From an uncultured Actinomycetes bacterium (lineage in GTDB: Bacteria; Actinomycetota; Actinomycetes; Nanopelagicales; Nanopelagicaceae): 64,000 nucleotides of DNA. Positions 1-10,016 of this stretch are shown piece after piece; position 1 is the stretch's first letter; every line of letters starts with the position of its first letter. A program made the position numbers and the translations under genes. The stretch covers positions 62,001-126,000 of the forward strand of contig CAILJM010000036.1 in NCBI GenBank assembly GCA_903834515.1, given 5' to 3'. The notes under the pieces were generated by a model. The model was given only the letters and a program-made list of their open reading frames with translations. It did not search any database and was not told the DNA's origin.

Positions 1-1
1 C

Positions 2-334
2 CTTCGCCGCAGCAACGTCGACACGGGGAATGCGCTTCGGATCGGCGACATAACGATCGATCAAGTTGCTCACTCGCTGACGCGCGAAGGTCGGACGATT
101 CCGCTCACTCGATTGGAATTCGATTTACTGGTTGCTCTGGCTAAGGAACCCGGTCGAGTATTTACTCGCGAAGCGTTACTGAGCGAGGTGTGGGGTTATC
201 AGCATGCAACCGATACCCGATTAGTAAATGTGCACGTCCAGCGCCTTCGCTCCAAGGTTGAGCGCGATCCTGATAATCCTGAACTCATTCAGACGGTGCG
301 AGGTGTGGGCTACAAGGCCGGCACGCTCAATTAG
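2..334 (+). CDS. mtrA: Response regulator, MtrA-like, 3' end (partial)
   Basis: Only the C-terminal 110 residues are in the window; the reading frame is open at the left edge, so the receiver domain lies upstream. What remains is an OmpR/PhoB winged-helix DNA-binding domain, with the helix beginning LTRLEFDLLVALA, the recognition region TREALLSEVWGY and the wing ending in QTVRGVGYKAG. It lies 21 bp ahead of an MtrB-like kinase, the usual actinobacterial mtrAB order, so it is most likely the regulator that controls cell-wall and division genes. The receiver Asp cannot be checked. MtrA rather than another OmpR-family regulator is inferred mainly from the neighbours (mtrB, comF, secA). Confidence 0.85.
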   Translation, partial: LRRSNVDTGNALRIGDITIDQVAHSLTREGRTIPLTRLEFDLLVALAKEPGRVFTREALLSEVWGYQHATDTRLVNVHVQRLRSKVERDPDNPELIQTVRGVGYKAGTLN

Positions 335-355
335 TGAAAATTTAGCGAATAACAC

Positions 356-1936
356 GTGAGAACATTTTTACGGCGATGGCGTAGATCAATCCTTATTCAG
401 GTGATTGGTTCTTCAGTCTTGATTTCGATCGTCGTAACGGCAATCGTTGGGACGATTCTCTATACGAAAATTAGTGCGGGTGTTTATCATGAGAAGAACA
501 ATGCAGCGATAGCCGAAGCCCAATCACTTGCCGATTACACGCAATCTCAACTCGATGCAACGCGATATCGAAACGATATTTCACTCGCCAAGGTCATTCA
601 AGGGATTTTTAGAGCTAGCGAGGTCAGCCCTACCACCTCAGTGCGTGAAACAATCATGCTCGCAACACCACCAACGGCAAAGACGTCAATGGTCTACCAA
701 GGTAGTTCGAATCGAGTACTTCTTAGCACCATCCCTGATTCACTTCGTGCACAAGTGCGACAGAATTTCTACTCCCAATCCCTGCGCGTCAAAATTCGAT
801 ATGCAAATCGTCCCGGAGTTGCCATCGATGCCATTGCAGTGGGACGTGTTGTGGGAATTCCACCAAGTTATATCTATGAGATTTATTACCTATTCCCGCT
901 CACACAACAGAGTCAACTCGTCGGCTTAATTCGTGGCTGGATGTTGGGAACTGGATTCGCTCTGGTTTTGATGATCGCGTTCATTACTTGGTATGTCGTT
1001 CGCAAGGTTGTACTTCCTGTACGCGAAGTAGCAGAAATTGCCGAGAAGTTGACCGAGGGTGACCTTGGAAGACGTCTGGCGATTCGAGGCGAAGATGAAA
1101 TGGGTCGCCTAGCGATTTCCTTTAATGAGATGGCGCTCTCCATGCAGCAGCAAATTTCCCGGCTGGAGAACCTCTCGCGATTGCAGCAACGCTTTGTTTC
1201 GGATGTCTCGCACGAGCTTCGAACCCCCCTCACCACTATCCGGATGGCATCACAGCTTCTTTACGATTCTCGAACCTCTCTTGGGCCAGCTGCCTCACGG
1301 AGCGCCGAACTTCTCATATCTCAGATTGATCGATTTGAAACTCTTCTTACCGATCTGCTCGAGGTCAGTCGCTTTGATGCGCGGGCTGCGATATTAGAGA
1401 CGAAGGATGTCGATCTGAAACCGCTCGTTCTTAAGGTTGTTGATCAGCTGCAAGCTCATGAAATAAGAGAATTTAGCTTTGTTGCCGCCGATCAGGAGTA
1501 TCGAGCACTCGTTGATGATCGACGGATTGAACGAATCGTCAGAAACCTAATATCTAACGCAATTGACCATAGTGAGAATAAGGGTGTTGTTGTCACGCTC
1601 GCTCAATCCGAACATGAAATCTCGATCGGTGTACGAGATTATGGGATTGGCTTTACCGAACGGGATTCTGAGCGGCTCTTCGACCGCTTCTGGCGCGCAG
1701 ATCCTTCGCGATCTCGCGTTCGCGGTGGAACCGGTCTGGGTCTTGCAATCGCACTCGATGATGCGAAGCTTCATCAAGGCTCGTTAAAGGCATGGGGGCG
1801 TCCGGGTTACGGGGCTCACTTTGTAGTTACACTTCCAAAGAATCCTGGAATTCCACTCACCTCTGAACCAATTAACATCATCCCTGCCGATCAACCATCC
1901 ACAATCCTCGCTGACTTTGATATCGACGACATTTAG
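356..1936 (+). CDS. mtrB: Two-component sensor histidine kinase MtrB-like
   Basis: 526-residue membrane histidine kinase. Transmembrane segments lie near residues 11-37 and 194-215 and enclose an extracytoplasmic sensor of about 155 residues. Then come a HAMP linker (about 216-268), the HisKA box VSDVSHELRTPLTT with the phosphorylated His near 286, and an ATPase domain with NLISNAIDHS (N box), RDYGIGF and GTGLGLA (G boxes). The GTG start follows the mtrA stop by 21 bp, so the two are probably co-transcribed. In most actinobacteria the lipoprotein gene lpqB follows directly; here the next gene is comF. MtrB senses envelope or division status in relatives; that role is inferred here. Confidence 0.9.
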   Translation: MRTFLRRWRRSILIQVIGSSVLISIVVTAIVGTILYTKISAGVYHEKNNAAIAEAQSLADYTQSQLDATRYRNDISLAKVIQGIFRASEVSPTTSVRETIMLATPPTAKTSMVYQGSSNRVLLSTIPDSLRAQVRQNFYSQSLRVKIRYANRPGVAIDAIAVGRVVGIPPSYIYEIYYLFPLTQQSQLVGLIRGWMLGTGFALVLMIAFITWYVVRKVVLPVREVAEIAEKLTEGDLGRRLAIRGEDEMGRLAISFNEMALSMQQQISRLENLSRLQQRFVSDVSHELRTPLTTIRMASQLLYDSRTSLGPAASRSAELLISQIDRFETLLTDLLEVSRFDARAAILETKDVDLKPLVLKVVDQLQAHEIREFSFVAADQEYRALVDDRRIERIVRNLISNAIDHSENKGVVVTLAQSEHEISIGVRDYGIGFTERDSERLFDRFWRADPSRSRVRGGTGLGLAIALDDAKLHQGSLKAWGRPGYGAHFVVTLPKNPGIPLTSEPINIIPADQPSTILADFDIDDI

Positions 1937-1955
1937 CATGTAGTACATAGAGGGA

Positions 1956-2690
1956 ATGATTCTCTCGGAGCTTCTCAAACTTCTCTATCCGCCAAGCTGT
2001 GTATCGTGTGGCAGATCGATTCTCGATGAAAGCGCTCTCTGCACGCCGTGCGAAAATACCCTTATTGATTTTCGAGAGCGACCATTAATAGCAAACCGCG
2101 CCTTGTATAGCTCATTCAATTATGGAGAAGTGGCATCAGATGTGATCTTGGCTGCTAAAGAGAGCCATGATCGCACTTGTGCGAAATATCTTGCCGAACG
2201 GATGGCTATCTCCTTTGCACAGATCGCGAATGAATTACCGCGGAGAAGTTATCTGCTGGTACCGATTCCATCATCGAGAGCAGCAGATCGACGGCGCGGA
2301 TTTGCCCATACCAAAATATTGACTTCACTTCTTATTAAGGCGATTGAGTCACGGCTGGTTCGGGAAAGGCAGGAAAGTCACGAAGCTTGGGAAGTCAGAA
2401 CCCTCGACCTTCTGATGCCAGCGCGGAGAGTCTCGGACCAAACTCTTCTCACCGCGCCAGAGCGCGCTAGAAATATGAGCGGTGCCTTTTCGCTTCGAAC
2501 TGATCTCATCCGGCGCCATGAGCAGAGCTTGAAACTGGGCCCGGGAATAATTCTGGTCGATGATTTGGTTACAACAGGAAGCACAATGAATGAGGGCATG
2601 AGGGCGTTTCGCTCGGCCTCACTTGACCCGGTGGCCATGCTCAGCGCCTGTGTGGCAGGGCGCTTTTTAGCGAATAAGATAGGGCGTTAG
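1956..2690 (+). CDS. comF: ComF family phosphoribosyltransferase-like protein
   Basis: 244 residues. The N-terminus has a zinc-ribbon-like pair of CxxC motifs (Cys15/Cys18 and Cys29/Cys32). The C-terminal half is a type I phosphoribosyltransferase fold with the PRPP loop [13 protein letters not shown]. ComF proteins work in DNA uptake or processing in competent bacteria; the actinobacterial role is not settled. The ATG is preceded by a GAGGGA ribosome-binding site. The gene sits between mtrB and secA, as in many actinobacteria, but the ribosome-hibernation factor gene hpf that commonly lies between comF and secA is absent. Confidence 0.88.
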   Translation: MILSELLKLLYPPSCVSCGRSILDESALCTPCENTLIDFRERPLIANRALYSSFNYGEVASDVILAAKESHDRTCAKYLAERMAISFAQIANELPRRSYLLVPIPSSRAADRRRGFAHTKILTSLLIKAIESRLVRERQESHEAWEVRTLDLLMPARRVSDQTLLTAPERARNMSGAFSLRTDLIRRHEQSLKLGPGIILVDDLVTTGSTMNEGMRAFRSASLDPVAMLSACVAGRFLANKIGR

Positions 2691-2715
2691 CCAGTCAAGC
2701 AACGAAAGAGGAACA

Positions 2716-5397
2716 GTGGCACTTCTAGATAAGATCCTGCGCGCCGGTGAAGGTCGTGCCGTCCGCAACCTCGAAAAGATCGCCGCTGACGTGAATGGCT
2801 TCGAGTCAACAATCTCTGCGCTCAGTGATTCAGATTTGCAAGCACTTACCCCTAAATTTAAAGAACGGCTCGCAGCGGGCGAGGATCTCGACGATCTTCT
2901 GCCAGAAGCTTTTGCTGCAGTCCGCGAAGCCGCCAAGCGCACACTTGGTCAACGCCACTACGACGTTCAACTTATGGGTGGAGCAGCGCTTCATCTCGGC
3001 AATATCGCCGAAATGCGTACGGGTGAAGGAAAGACTCTTGTCTCAACACTCCCTGCTTATCTCAACGCATTAACAGGTAATGGCGTACACATTGTTACAA
3101 CAAATGATTATCTTGCAGAGCGCGATAGTGAGTGGATGGGACGTATCCACCGCTTCCTCGGCTTAAAAGTTGGCGTGATCCTCTCCAACATGACTCCTGC
3201 CGAACGTCGTGAGGCATACGCTGCCGATATCACCTATGGCACAAACAATGAATTTGGTTTCGATTACCTGCGAGATAACATGGCTTGGTCGATTGAAGAT
3301 TGTGTTCAACGCAAACACAACTTTGCGATCGTAGATGAGGTTGACTCGATTCTCATTGACGAAGCCCGAACTCCACTTATTATCTCTGGGCCTGCTGATA
3401 AACCAACTAAATGGTACGTTGAGTTTGCAACGATCGCCGAAAAGTTGCAGCGTGATACTCATTATGAGATCGATGAGAAGAAGCGAAATCTCTCAATAAC
3501 CGAAGCGGGCGTTACACGAGTGGAAGAGATTCTTGGAATCTCCAATCTCTATATCGCTGAAAATACTCCGATGATCGGGTATCTCAACAACGCGGTCCGC
3601 GCCAAAGAGCTCTTCAAGCGCGATAAAGATTACGTCGTAATGAGTGGTGAGCTTCTGATTGTTGATGAACATACCGGCCGCGTACTGTCTGGTCGACGTT
3701 ATTCCGAAGGACTGCACCAGGCACTCGAAGCGAAAGAGCGTATCGAGATCAAAGATGAAAACCAGACGCTGGCAACGATTACCCTGCAGAACTACTTCCG
3801 CTTGTACGAGAAGCTCTCTGGAATGACTGGTACCGCTATGACTGAGGCTGCAGAATTTATGCAGATTTACAAACTCGGTGTAATTCCAATTCCAACAAAC
3901 AAGACGAGCCAACGTGTTGATCAGCCTGATCTCATTTATAAATCCGAGATCGGAAAGTTCGCTGCAGTCACACAAGATATTGTTGAGAAGCATCGCAAAG
4001 GACAGCCAGTTCTCATCGGCACAGTCTCAGTCGAAAAGTCAGAGGAACTCTCGGCATTCCTTACAAAGAGTGGCGTCAAGCATGAGGTTCTCAATGCAAA
4101 GCAGCACGAGCGTGAAGCGGCGATCATTGCCCGCGCTGGTGTTAAAGGCGCTGTAACTGTTGCTACAAATATGGCGGGCCGCGGTACCGACATCATGCTT
4201 GGTGGAAACCCAGAATTCATGGCGGATTTCGAGATTCAACGTCGAGGTATCAGCCCAGTGGATCAGCCAACCGAGTACGAAGCGGCTTGGGGACCAGAAC
4301 TTGCAAAGCAGAAGGAAGCTGTCAAGAAAGAGCACGAAGAGGTAACCGCCTTAGGCGGCCTCTACGTTTTGGGTACAGAGCGACATGAATCTCGCCGTAT
4401 CGATAACCAGCTCCGTGGTCGTTCAGGCCGTCAAGGCGATCCAGGTGAGTCTCGCTTCTACCTATCGCTTCAAGATGACTTAATGCGCCGATTTAACTCG
4501 GGCCTTGTTGAGCGAGTTATGAGCGCATCTGGTCTTCCAGATGATCAACCTCTTGAATCAAAGATGGTCTCAAATGCAATCCGTTCGGCGCAGACTCAGG
4601 TGGAATCTCTTAACTTTGAAATGCGTAAGAATGTCTTAAAATATGACGATGTAATGAATCGTCAACGTGAAGTTATTTACTCCGAGCGTCGCGAAGTTCT
4701 TGAGGGTGAAGATATCTCAACGCAAGTCCAAACCTTTATGGATGAGACCATTACCGCATATGTGACATCTGCAACCGTCAGTGGATTCCCAGAGAACTGG
4801 GATCTTGAAACACTCTGGCAAGCACTCAAGTTGCTCTACCCAATCTCATTTACAGTCGAAGAAGTAAGTGCAGAAGTAGGCGGATTAGCAGGACTTGATT
4901 CTGATTTCCTCTTAACTAAGGTTTTGGAAGATGCACATGCTGCATATGCCAAGCGAGAAGAGACGCTCGGCGTCGAGGTTGTTCGCGAGCTTGAGCGCAA
5001 GGTACTTCTCTCAGTTCTTGATCGCAGATGGCGAGAGCACCTTTACGAAATGGATTACCTCCAAGAGGGAATCGGCCTTCGTGCTATGGCGCAACGCGAT
5101 CCACTTGTTGAGTACCAAAAAGAGGGCTACGAACTCTTCTCGGCAATGATGGATGGCATTAAGGAAGAACTCGTTGCCCTGCTATTCAATGTAGAGGTTG
5201 ATGTTCAACAGAGTGAGAATCATGTTGAGGTGACACCTAAGGGAGTTGGCGCTCCCGAGCAACCGGTCGTCTCAAACTTGGTCTACAGCGCAGCAGATGA
5301 GAGCGGAGAAGCTCAGAGTACTGGCGGCACATCTCGAAATGGTCCATGTCCTTGCGGCTCTGGTAAGAAGTACAAGCGCTGCCACGGCGCGGCCTAA
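2716..5397 (+). CDS. secA: Preprotein translocase ATPase SecA
   Basis: 893 residues, full length. The motor drives unfolded preproteins through SecYEG. Visible landmarks: Walker A near 101-109 ([10 protein letters not shown]), the DEAD-like box [15 protein letters not shown], the second nucleotide fold with [11 protein letters not shown] and [10 protein letters not shown], the helical scaffold and wing domains, and a C-terminal SEC-C zinc motif ([13 protein letters not shown]) that binds SecB or ribosomes in other species. Start is GTG at 2716 after AAAGAGGAA. It lies 25 bp after comF. As the copy carrying the zinc motif it is probably the housekeeping SecA1. Confidence 0.98.
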   Translation: MALLDKILRAGEGRAVRNLEKIAADVNGFESTISALSDSDLQALTPKFKERLAAGEDLDDLLPEAFAAVREAAKRTLGQRHYDVQLMGGAALHLGNIAEMRTGEGKTLVSTLPAYLNALTGNGVHIVTTNDYLAERDSEWMGRIHRFLGLKVGVILSNMTPAERREAYAADITYGTNNEFGFDYLRDNMAWSIEDCVQRKHNFAIVDEVDSILIDEARTPLIISGPADKPTKWYVEFATIAEKLQRDTHYEIDEKKRNLSITEAGVTRVEEILGISNLYIAENTPMIGYLNNAVRAKELFKRDKDYVVMSGELLIVDEHTGRVLSGRRYSEGLHQALEAKERIEIKDENQTLATITLQNYFRLYEKLSGMTGTAMTEAAEFMQIYKLGVIPIPTNKTSQRVDQPDLIYKSEIGKFAAVTQDIVEKHRKGQPVLIGTVSVEKSEELSAFLTKSGVKHEVLNAKQHEREAAIIARAGVKGAVTVATNMAGRGTDIMLGGNPEFMADFEIQRRGISPVDQPTEYEAAWGPELAKQKEAVKKEHEEVTALGGLYVLGTERHESRRIDNQLRGRSGRQGDPGESRFYLSLQDDLMRRFNSGLVERVMSASGLPDDQPLESKMVSNAIRSAQTQVESLNFEMRKNVLKYDDVMNRQREVIYSERREVLEGEDISTQVQTFMDETITAYVTSATVSGFPENWDLETLWQALKLLYPISFTVEEVSAEVGGLAGLDSDFLLTKVLEDAHAAYAKREETLGVEVVRELERKVLLSVLDRRWREHLYEMDYLQEGIGLRAMAQRDPLVEYQKEGYELFSAMMDGIKEELVALLFNVEVDVQQSENHVEVTPKGVGAPEQPVVSNLVYSAADESGEAQSTGGTSRNGPCPCGSGKKYKRCHGAA

Positions 5398-5420
5398 ACC
5401 TCTTACTTCTTACTTCATAT

Positions 5421-5960
5421 TTACAGCACTGCCAACTCGGTGCAGAGCCAGCGAAGGTCAACGCCTTCAAATCGCATTACGAGGGATCGCACTCGTTCGT
5501 CATAGCGCAGCGTGACAGTTACTTCTGCGACCCCTGCAATAGGTTGAGAGATATAGATTTTGCGAATCTTTGGGAGCGCAGATCTCACACGAATTGATTT
5601 CACGATTGATTCATAGGTTTTGCGGTGGGTCCATCTCGCCAACTGCATCGCAGATCGCTTACCGCTCCACACCTCAAGCAGACTCAGTAAATATCGGGAT
5701 ACCCACTGATCGATCTCCGGTAGATCTGCCAGCGAGGATGGTTTCGGTTGTATTTCAGGGTCAAACTCTTCACCCTCAAAGGTGATGGGAGTTGGCACGA
5801 GATATAGCTTTGAAGTGAGCGGTGAAACCGGGGCGCTCTCTTCCAGCGCTGGGGAGTATCCAAATAGATGCAGAGCTGGTTGCTCGAGGCCATTGAGTGG
5901 TCCGGCATAGGGGAAGTGGAGCTTCTTTGGTCGAAAGGGGCCAGTGTTCGTCGTGTTCAT
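5421..5960 (-). CDS. Rv3235-like (DUF6459) protein
   Basis: 179 residues from the ATG at 5960; upstream in-frame starts at 5993 and 5987 are possible. The C-terminal half, roughly from ADLPEIDQWVSRYLLSLLEVWSGKRSAMQLARW to the end, resembles the conserved actinobacterial Rv3235/DUF6459 family, which typically lies just downstream of secA: an RxxxQLxRW helix followed by a beta-rich segment. The N-terminal third is low in recognisable motifs. It converges on secA (23 bp apart) and is divergent from the SAF-domain gene. Molecular function is unknown. Confidence 0.75.
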   Translation of the reverse strand: MNTTNTGPFRPKKLHFPYAGPLNGLEQPALHLFGYSPALEESAPVSPLTSKLYLVPTPITFEGEEFDPEIQPKPSSLADLPEIDQWVSRYLLSLLEVWSGKRSAMQLARWTHRKTYESIVKSIRVRSALPKIRKIYISQPIAGVAEVTVTLRYDERVRSLVMRFEGVDLRWLCTELAVL

Positions 5961-6044
5961 GGCCCGAGCCTGGCGAACTGATCTCATCCACACTTCATAC
6001 TTTCGGATGATCTTTCAGCATGTAACGGATGCTTCTATGCCCTT

Positions 6045-6638
6045 ATGTTTCAACTCCCACATTTCTTTGCCCAACATTCAAGGCGAATCATCGCTATTGG
6101 GGCGATTACGCTCTCACTCCTTGCCGCATTCGCGTTAGCAGGTGCTTCACAGAACACCTCATCGATATGGGCCGCTGCTCATCAACTCGCCCCTGGTGCC
6201 ACGCTTCATGAAAGCGACCTCATTCAAGTGAACGCATCACTCGGTACGAATTCAAAATATTATTATCCGAGCACATCACGTTTGATAGGAAATGTTCTCA
6301 CTCGTACTGTTGGTAGTGGTGAATTCATTCCACTTAATGCTCTTGCCCAGGCTTCATCGGCTACTGATCTTCGTCAGCTTCCACTCGGCATTGAGAGAAG
6401 TGACTTACCGCCCGATCTGATGGCAGGTGAACGTGTTGATCTCTATGCACAACCGAAGGATCCGGGCCAATCCGCCGAGCTTGTCGCATCGGGAATTCAT
6501 ATTCAAAGCGTCGATAATAAATCACGGGATCTTGGTGGCGCCGTTACGGTGCTCTTCCTTCTCCATGATCGAGATGTATTAGGAGTCATCGATGCACTCG
6601 CTTCAAACAGAATTGTGGTGGTGCGAGATGCGCTCTGA
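6045..6638 (+). CDS. SAF-domain membrane-anchored protein (CpaB/RcpC-like)
   Basis: 197 residues with one N-terminal transmembrane helix (about 14-33) and a SAF domain starting at APGATLHESDLIQVNASL. The fold is seen in the Flp-pilus assembly protein CpaB/RcpC and in antifreeze or sialic-acid proteins. The gene overlaps the next by 11 nt, so the two are translationally linked. SAF-domain plus MinD-like pairs are common beside secA in actinobacteria, often without a complete Tad pilus locus; no pilin, secretin or secretion ATPase is seen nearby. A role in extracytoplasmic assembly is inferred only. Confidence 0.7.
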   Translation: MFQLPHFFAQHSRRIIAIGAITLSLLAAFALAGASQNTSSIWAAAHQLAPGATLHESDLIQVNASLGTNSKYYYPSTSRLIGNVLTRTVGSGEFIPLNALAQASSATDLRQLPLGIERSDLPPDLMAGERVDLYAQPKDPGQSAELVASGIHIQSVDNKSRDLGGAVTVLFLLHDRDVLGVIDALASNRIVVVRDAL

Positions 6639-7701
6639 AATTCCTCAACTTGAAGTCGTAACAGCTATCGCCGATGCTGACTTTGAAGATTTTGTTGCCC
6701 AACTTCTCTTCTCGCAAGGCTGGTCCATCATCTACCGAGCCTTCGATGCGCCGGCTCTCATGGATTTTCTCGCTTCAAGGCAATCGTTGCGAACCGTTGT
6801 GATCTATATGGCCGATCTTCCAGAATTTAATTCATCGATGTTGATGAGACATGAGGATGCTCCCTTTACCTTTATCTCCCTCGATGGAACTGAGTCCGCA
6901 GCACATGCCATCATGCAGAAAATCCGCTCCCAACTTCGATTGCCATTAGTACAGAGCGCTATCGCGACCAATTCCCAGGTGGAAGTCGAGCGTTCCCGCC
7001 CCGTAGCGCTCCCCAAAGTCATTACAGTCACGGGAAGTGGCGGAGCGCCGGGGAGAACCACTCTCGCTATCGCGCTCGGTCGCGAATTGGGTGCAACAGG
7101 TTCAGCAGGAGCCCCATTTATTGCGATGATCGATGCTGACTTTAAGTCGCAACGGCTATCCCGCAGAATCGAGCGAGATAGTGATGGCGCAACGAGAAAG
7201 AGGTCATCGGTCAGCTCGACGATCAATCTCATCCCACTTCTGGCATCAGAGAAACCAACCGCGCTACCGACACTTGCACCAGAGCAGATGGCGATAGTTG
7301 ATCTGGGCATTCTTCCGGCGCTAGGCGAGGTTGTGCATGATCGCCGATGGCATGGCAGCTTGGTCAGCACAATCCTTGAATCAACAACTCATCTCCTTTA
7401 TGTGGTCAGATCGACTGAGGAGAGCCTGGATGAGTTAGCTCGATTTCTTAAAGAGTTTCCGCTACTCCTGCGAAAAATTCCTATTACCTATATCTGCGTA
7501 CTCGTCGGGAACTCCCGAGAACTTCGCGAGTCGGAGGCTCGTTTCCTGACATTGACTACGGCAGAGAATCGATTCCTTATTCGGGAGAGCCAATTGCAAT
7601 CATCTGCCAATCCAGAGAGAGGCGGGTCGGGATCACCTCTTTCGCGCGCGACGAAGCCTGGGCGAGGTGAGGTTGGTAAGATCGCGCAGTCGCTGCGATA
7701 G
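6628..7701 (+). CDS. MinD/ParA-like P-loop ATPase (CpaE-like)
   Basis: 357 residues from ATG 6628, which overlaps the upstream stop; an ATG 12 codons earlier (6592) is also open but lies deeper in the SAF gene. Residues about 1-110 resemble a degenerate receiver-like domain as in CpaE. The ATPase domain begins ITVTGSGGAPGRTTLAIALG, a deviant Walker A in which the usual KGGxGKT is altered (Arg where the P-loop Lys is expected). The switch Asp region is MIDADFKSQRLSR. The altered P-loop makes true ATPase activity uncertain. It is presumably the cytoplasmic partner of the SAF protein. Confidence 0.7.
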   Translation: MRSEIPQLEVVTAIADADFEDFVAQLLFSQGWSIIYRAFDAPALMDFLASRQSLRTVVIYMADLPEFNSSMLMRHEDAPFTFISLDGTESAAHAIMQKIRSQLRLPLVQSAIATNSQVEVERSRPVALPKVITVTGSGGAPGRTTLAIALGRELGATGSAGAPFIAMIDADFKSQRLSRRIERDSDGATRKRSSVSSTINLIPLLASEKPTALPTLAPEQMAIVDLGILPALGEVVHDRRWHGSLVSTILESTTHLLYVVRSTEESLDELARFLKEFPLLLRKIPITYICVLVGNSRELRESEARFLTLTTAENRFLIRESQLQSSANPERGGSGSPLSRATKPGRGEVGKIAQSLR

Positions 7702-7760
7702 CTGCGATGAGAGCGGCTGCGGCTTTAGCCGAGTCTCCCATCTAGATTGGCGAGGTAACT

Positions 7761-9227
7761 GTGTCATCACGATATCCAGTCGATGCAACAGCGCTGACTC
7801 CCGATGATCAAGAGCGCATAAGTGAACTTATCGCCGAATGGCAATTGCTATCTGACCTCTCTTTTGCAGATCTCATTCTCTGGGTCCCAAAAAGGAAAGA
7901 TTATTTGAATTGGCCAACGGGCCATATTGCAATTGCACATACTCGCCCTACAACTGCCGCAACTGTATTTACGCACGATCTTGTTGGAAGAGAAATTAAT
8001 TGGGGAGATAATCCGCGAATCGATCAAGCGCTCTCCCAAGGTGAGATTATTCGTGACACCGAACCCGAGCAGATCGGCGAACTTCTCATAAAAGAGGAGA
8101 CGGTGCCTGTCCTCTTCAATGGCCACGTCATTGCCGTGATCTCGCGCCATCGGGATGCTGTACAGATGCGTTCGAAGTCGCGTCTGGAGATTAACTATCG
8201 GGAAATTGCACACAAGGTCTATCGAATGGTTGCCGAGAGCACCTTTCCGGTAGCCGGGAACATCTATCGCAGTGAATCCGCGCCTCGCGTAGGCGATGGG
8301 CTTCTCAGGCTTGATGGCAATGGCGTTGTGATGTACGCCAGCCCAAATGCGAGATCTGCGATTAGTCGCGCAGGTTGGTCTGGCGAGATTGAGAATCAAA
8401 ATCTTGGCTCGGTCTTCTCGGCAATCGATAATGGATCTCTTCCTACGGATGAGCCATGGTCTCTAGTAGTGAGTGGAAGAGATCTTCGACGAGATGATTT
8501 TGATAATGGGAGAGCCGTACTTGATCTTCTTGTCATCCCTATTATCGAAGGCGGCGATCGAATCGGTGCGATTGTCCTGGTGCATGATGTAACCGAATTG
8601 CGCAGACAGGATCGGGCACTCATCACCAAGGATGCAACGATTCGTGAAATCCACCACCGAGTTAAAAATAATTTACAGACAGTTTCGGCGCTCCTTCGAT
8701 TGCAGTCCCGGCGGGTTGAAGATCCAGTCGCCTCTGCAGCCTTAGCCGAAGCCGTCCGCAGAGTCGCCTCAATCGCCATCGTGCATGAGACCCTTTCTGG
8801 TTCCTCGGCAGAAGTTGTCCTCTTTGATGAGGTCTATGACCGCATTGTGCATAATGCGATTGAGTTGAGTTCCCGTCCAGTCACACTTTCAAAGGTCGGT
8901 GAATTTGGTAATTTTGATTCAAAGATTGCCACACCGCTCGCACTCGTGATAACTGAGTTAATTCACAATGCACTCGAACATGGTCTTGAGTCATCGGGGG
9001 ATTCGCTGAGCATCGATATCAGCCATACAGAGAACGAATGCATCGTGGTGGTGAGTGATAACGGCGTTGGACTTCCCATGGGATTTGATCTCGAGAATTC
9101 ATCTAACCTCGGACTCCAGATTGTTCGTACATTGACTGAAAATGAATTAAAGGGCAGTATCAAACTCACTCGGGTGGGGGATGCAACAGAAGCTGCACTC
9201 CGCTTCCCTCATGGAAAGGCACAATAA
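7761..9227 (+). CDS. pdtaS: Sensor histidine kinase PdtaS-like
   Basis: 488-residue soluble kinase. An N-terminal GAF-like domain (about 1-160) is followed by a PAS domain (about 180-285). The HisKA_2-type phosphoacceptor region reads IREIHHRVKNNLQTVSALLRLQSRR and the HATPase domain contains ITELIHNALEHG and VSDNGVGLP. This layout matches actinobacterial PdtaS, which signals to the ANTAR RNA-binding regulator PdtaR. PdtaR is not in the window. GTG start after GCGAGG. In many relatives a whiB gene lies next door; here dienelactone hydrolase follows after 1 bp. Confidence 0.88.
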   Translation: MSSRYPVDATALTPDDQERISELIAEWQLLSDLSFADLILWVPKRKDYLNWPTGHIAIAHTRPTTAATVFTHDLVGREINWGDNPRIDQALSQGEIIRDTEPEQIGELLIKEETVPVLFNGHVIAVISRHRDAVQMRSKSRLEINYREIAHKVYRMVAESTFPVAGNIYRSESAPRVGDGLLRLDGNGVVMYASPNARSAISRAGWSGEIENQNLGSVFSAIDNGSLPTDEPWSLVVSGRDLRRDDFDNGRAVLDLLVIPIIEGGDRIGAIVLVHDVTELRRQDRALITKDATIREIHHRVKNNLQTVSALLRLQSRRVEDPVASAALAEAVRRVASIAIVHETLSGSSAEVVLFDEVYDRIVHNAIELSSRPVTLSKVGEFGNFDSKIATPLALVITELIHNALEHGLESSGDSLSIDISHTENECIVVVSDNGVGLPMGFDLENSSNLGLQIVRTLTENELKGSIKLTRVGDATEAALRFPHGKAQ

Positions 9228-9228
9228 A

Positions 9229-9921
9229 ATGGCCGGAAATCACATCAAGTTTTCTGCAGATGGTAAGAGCGGCGCCGGATATATCGCAATCCCTGAATCA
9301 GGATCAGGTCCAGCAGTCATTGTGATTCAAGAGTGGTGGGGCTTAGTTGGCCACATTACCGAAATTGTTGATCGTTTTGCAGCAGCTGGATTTGTAGCAC
9401 TTGCGCCCGATCTCTATCACGGGCAGGCAGCATCTGAACCAGATGAGGCAAAAAAATTAATGATGGAGTTAGAGCTCAATCGCGCCGGTGAAGAGATCGT
9501 TACCGCTGCCAAGTACTTAACCAGCATGAAGAACACGACTTCCACTCACGTGGGTGTAGTGGGATTCTGCATGGGTGGTTCACTTGCAATCTGGTCGGGC
9601 ACCCTCTCAGACCGGATCACTGCAACTGTTGGCTTCTATCCTGGTGCTTCTTGGGAGCGCCACGCTCCACTCTGGAGTGCTTACAACGGCAAGCAAGCGA
9701 TGATCCATTGCGCGCAAGGGGATGGCACTTCTGCGGCTCCCGGTATCCAAGAGGCGCTCTCCGAGATTAACGCTTCTGGCGGCAAAGCCGTGGCTTTTGA
9801 CTACGCGGACACTGAGCACGCATTTTTCAATAATGATCGCCCAGAAGTCTTTAATGAGGTCGCTGCAAAATTGGCATGGGCTCGAACAATTAATTTCTTC
9901 GCGGAGCAACTCTCACTGTGA
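9229..9921 (+). CDS. Dienelactone hydrolase family protein
   Basis: 230 residues, alpha/beta hydrolase. The family's Glu is in IQEWWGL, the nucleophile is Cys in GFCMGGS (Cys replaces the Ser of other hydrolases), and the catalytic His is in DTEHAFFN. Family members open the lactone ring of dienelactone in catechol catabolism or act as general carboxylesterases; no other aromatic pathway genes are nearby, so the substrate is unknown. The ATG at 9229 follows GGAAAGG and starts one base after the pdtaS stop, suggesting coupling. Confidence 0.9.
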   Translation: MAGNHIKFSADGKSGAGYIAIPESGSGPAVIVIQEWWGLVGHITEIVDRFAAAGFVALAPDLYHGQAASEPDEAKKLMMELELNRAGEEIVTAAKYLTSMKNTTSTHVGVVGFCMGGSLAIWSGTLSDRITATVGFYPGASWERHAPLWSAYNGKQAMIHCAQGDGTSAAPGIQEALSEINASGGKAVAFDYADTEHAFFNNDRPEVFNEVAAKLAWARTINFFAEQLSL

Positions 9922-10004
9922 TTGATGCAAATCTTTTGCAAGTAGTACCGTCGATCGTTATTGATGCAATGAGTTCGCAACTCGCTAATTGCAGATCACC
10001 TATC

Positions 10005-10010
10005 TATTCT
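10005..10010 (+). promoter_or_regulatory. -10 element, leaderless cysK
   Basis: TATTCT ends 6 nt before the cysK ATG and no Shine-Dalgarno is visible, so transcription probably begins at or next to the A of the start codon. Confidence 0.6.
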
Positions 10011-10016
10011 TAGGCT

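Noticed and set aside
3493-3993. 166-codon frame on the minus strand
   Set aside because: Wholly antisense to secA, low-complexity composition and no recognisable motif.
7848-8399. 183-codon frame on the minus strand
   Set aside because: Lies opposite the PdtaS gene, whose domains are unmistakable.
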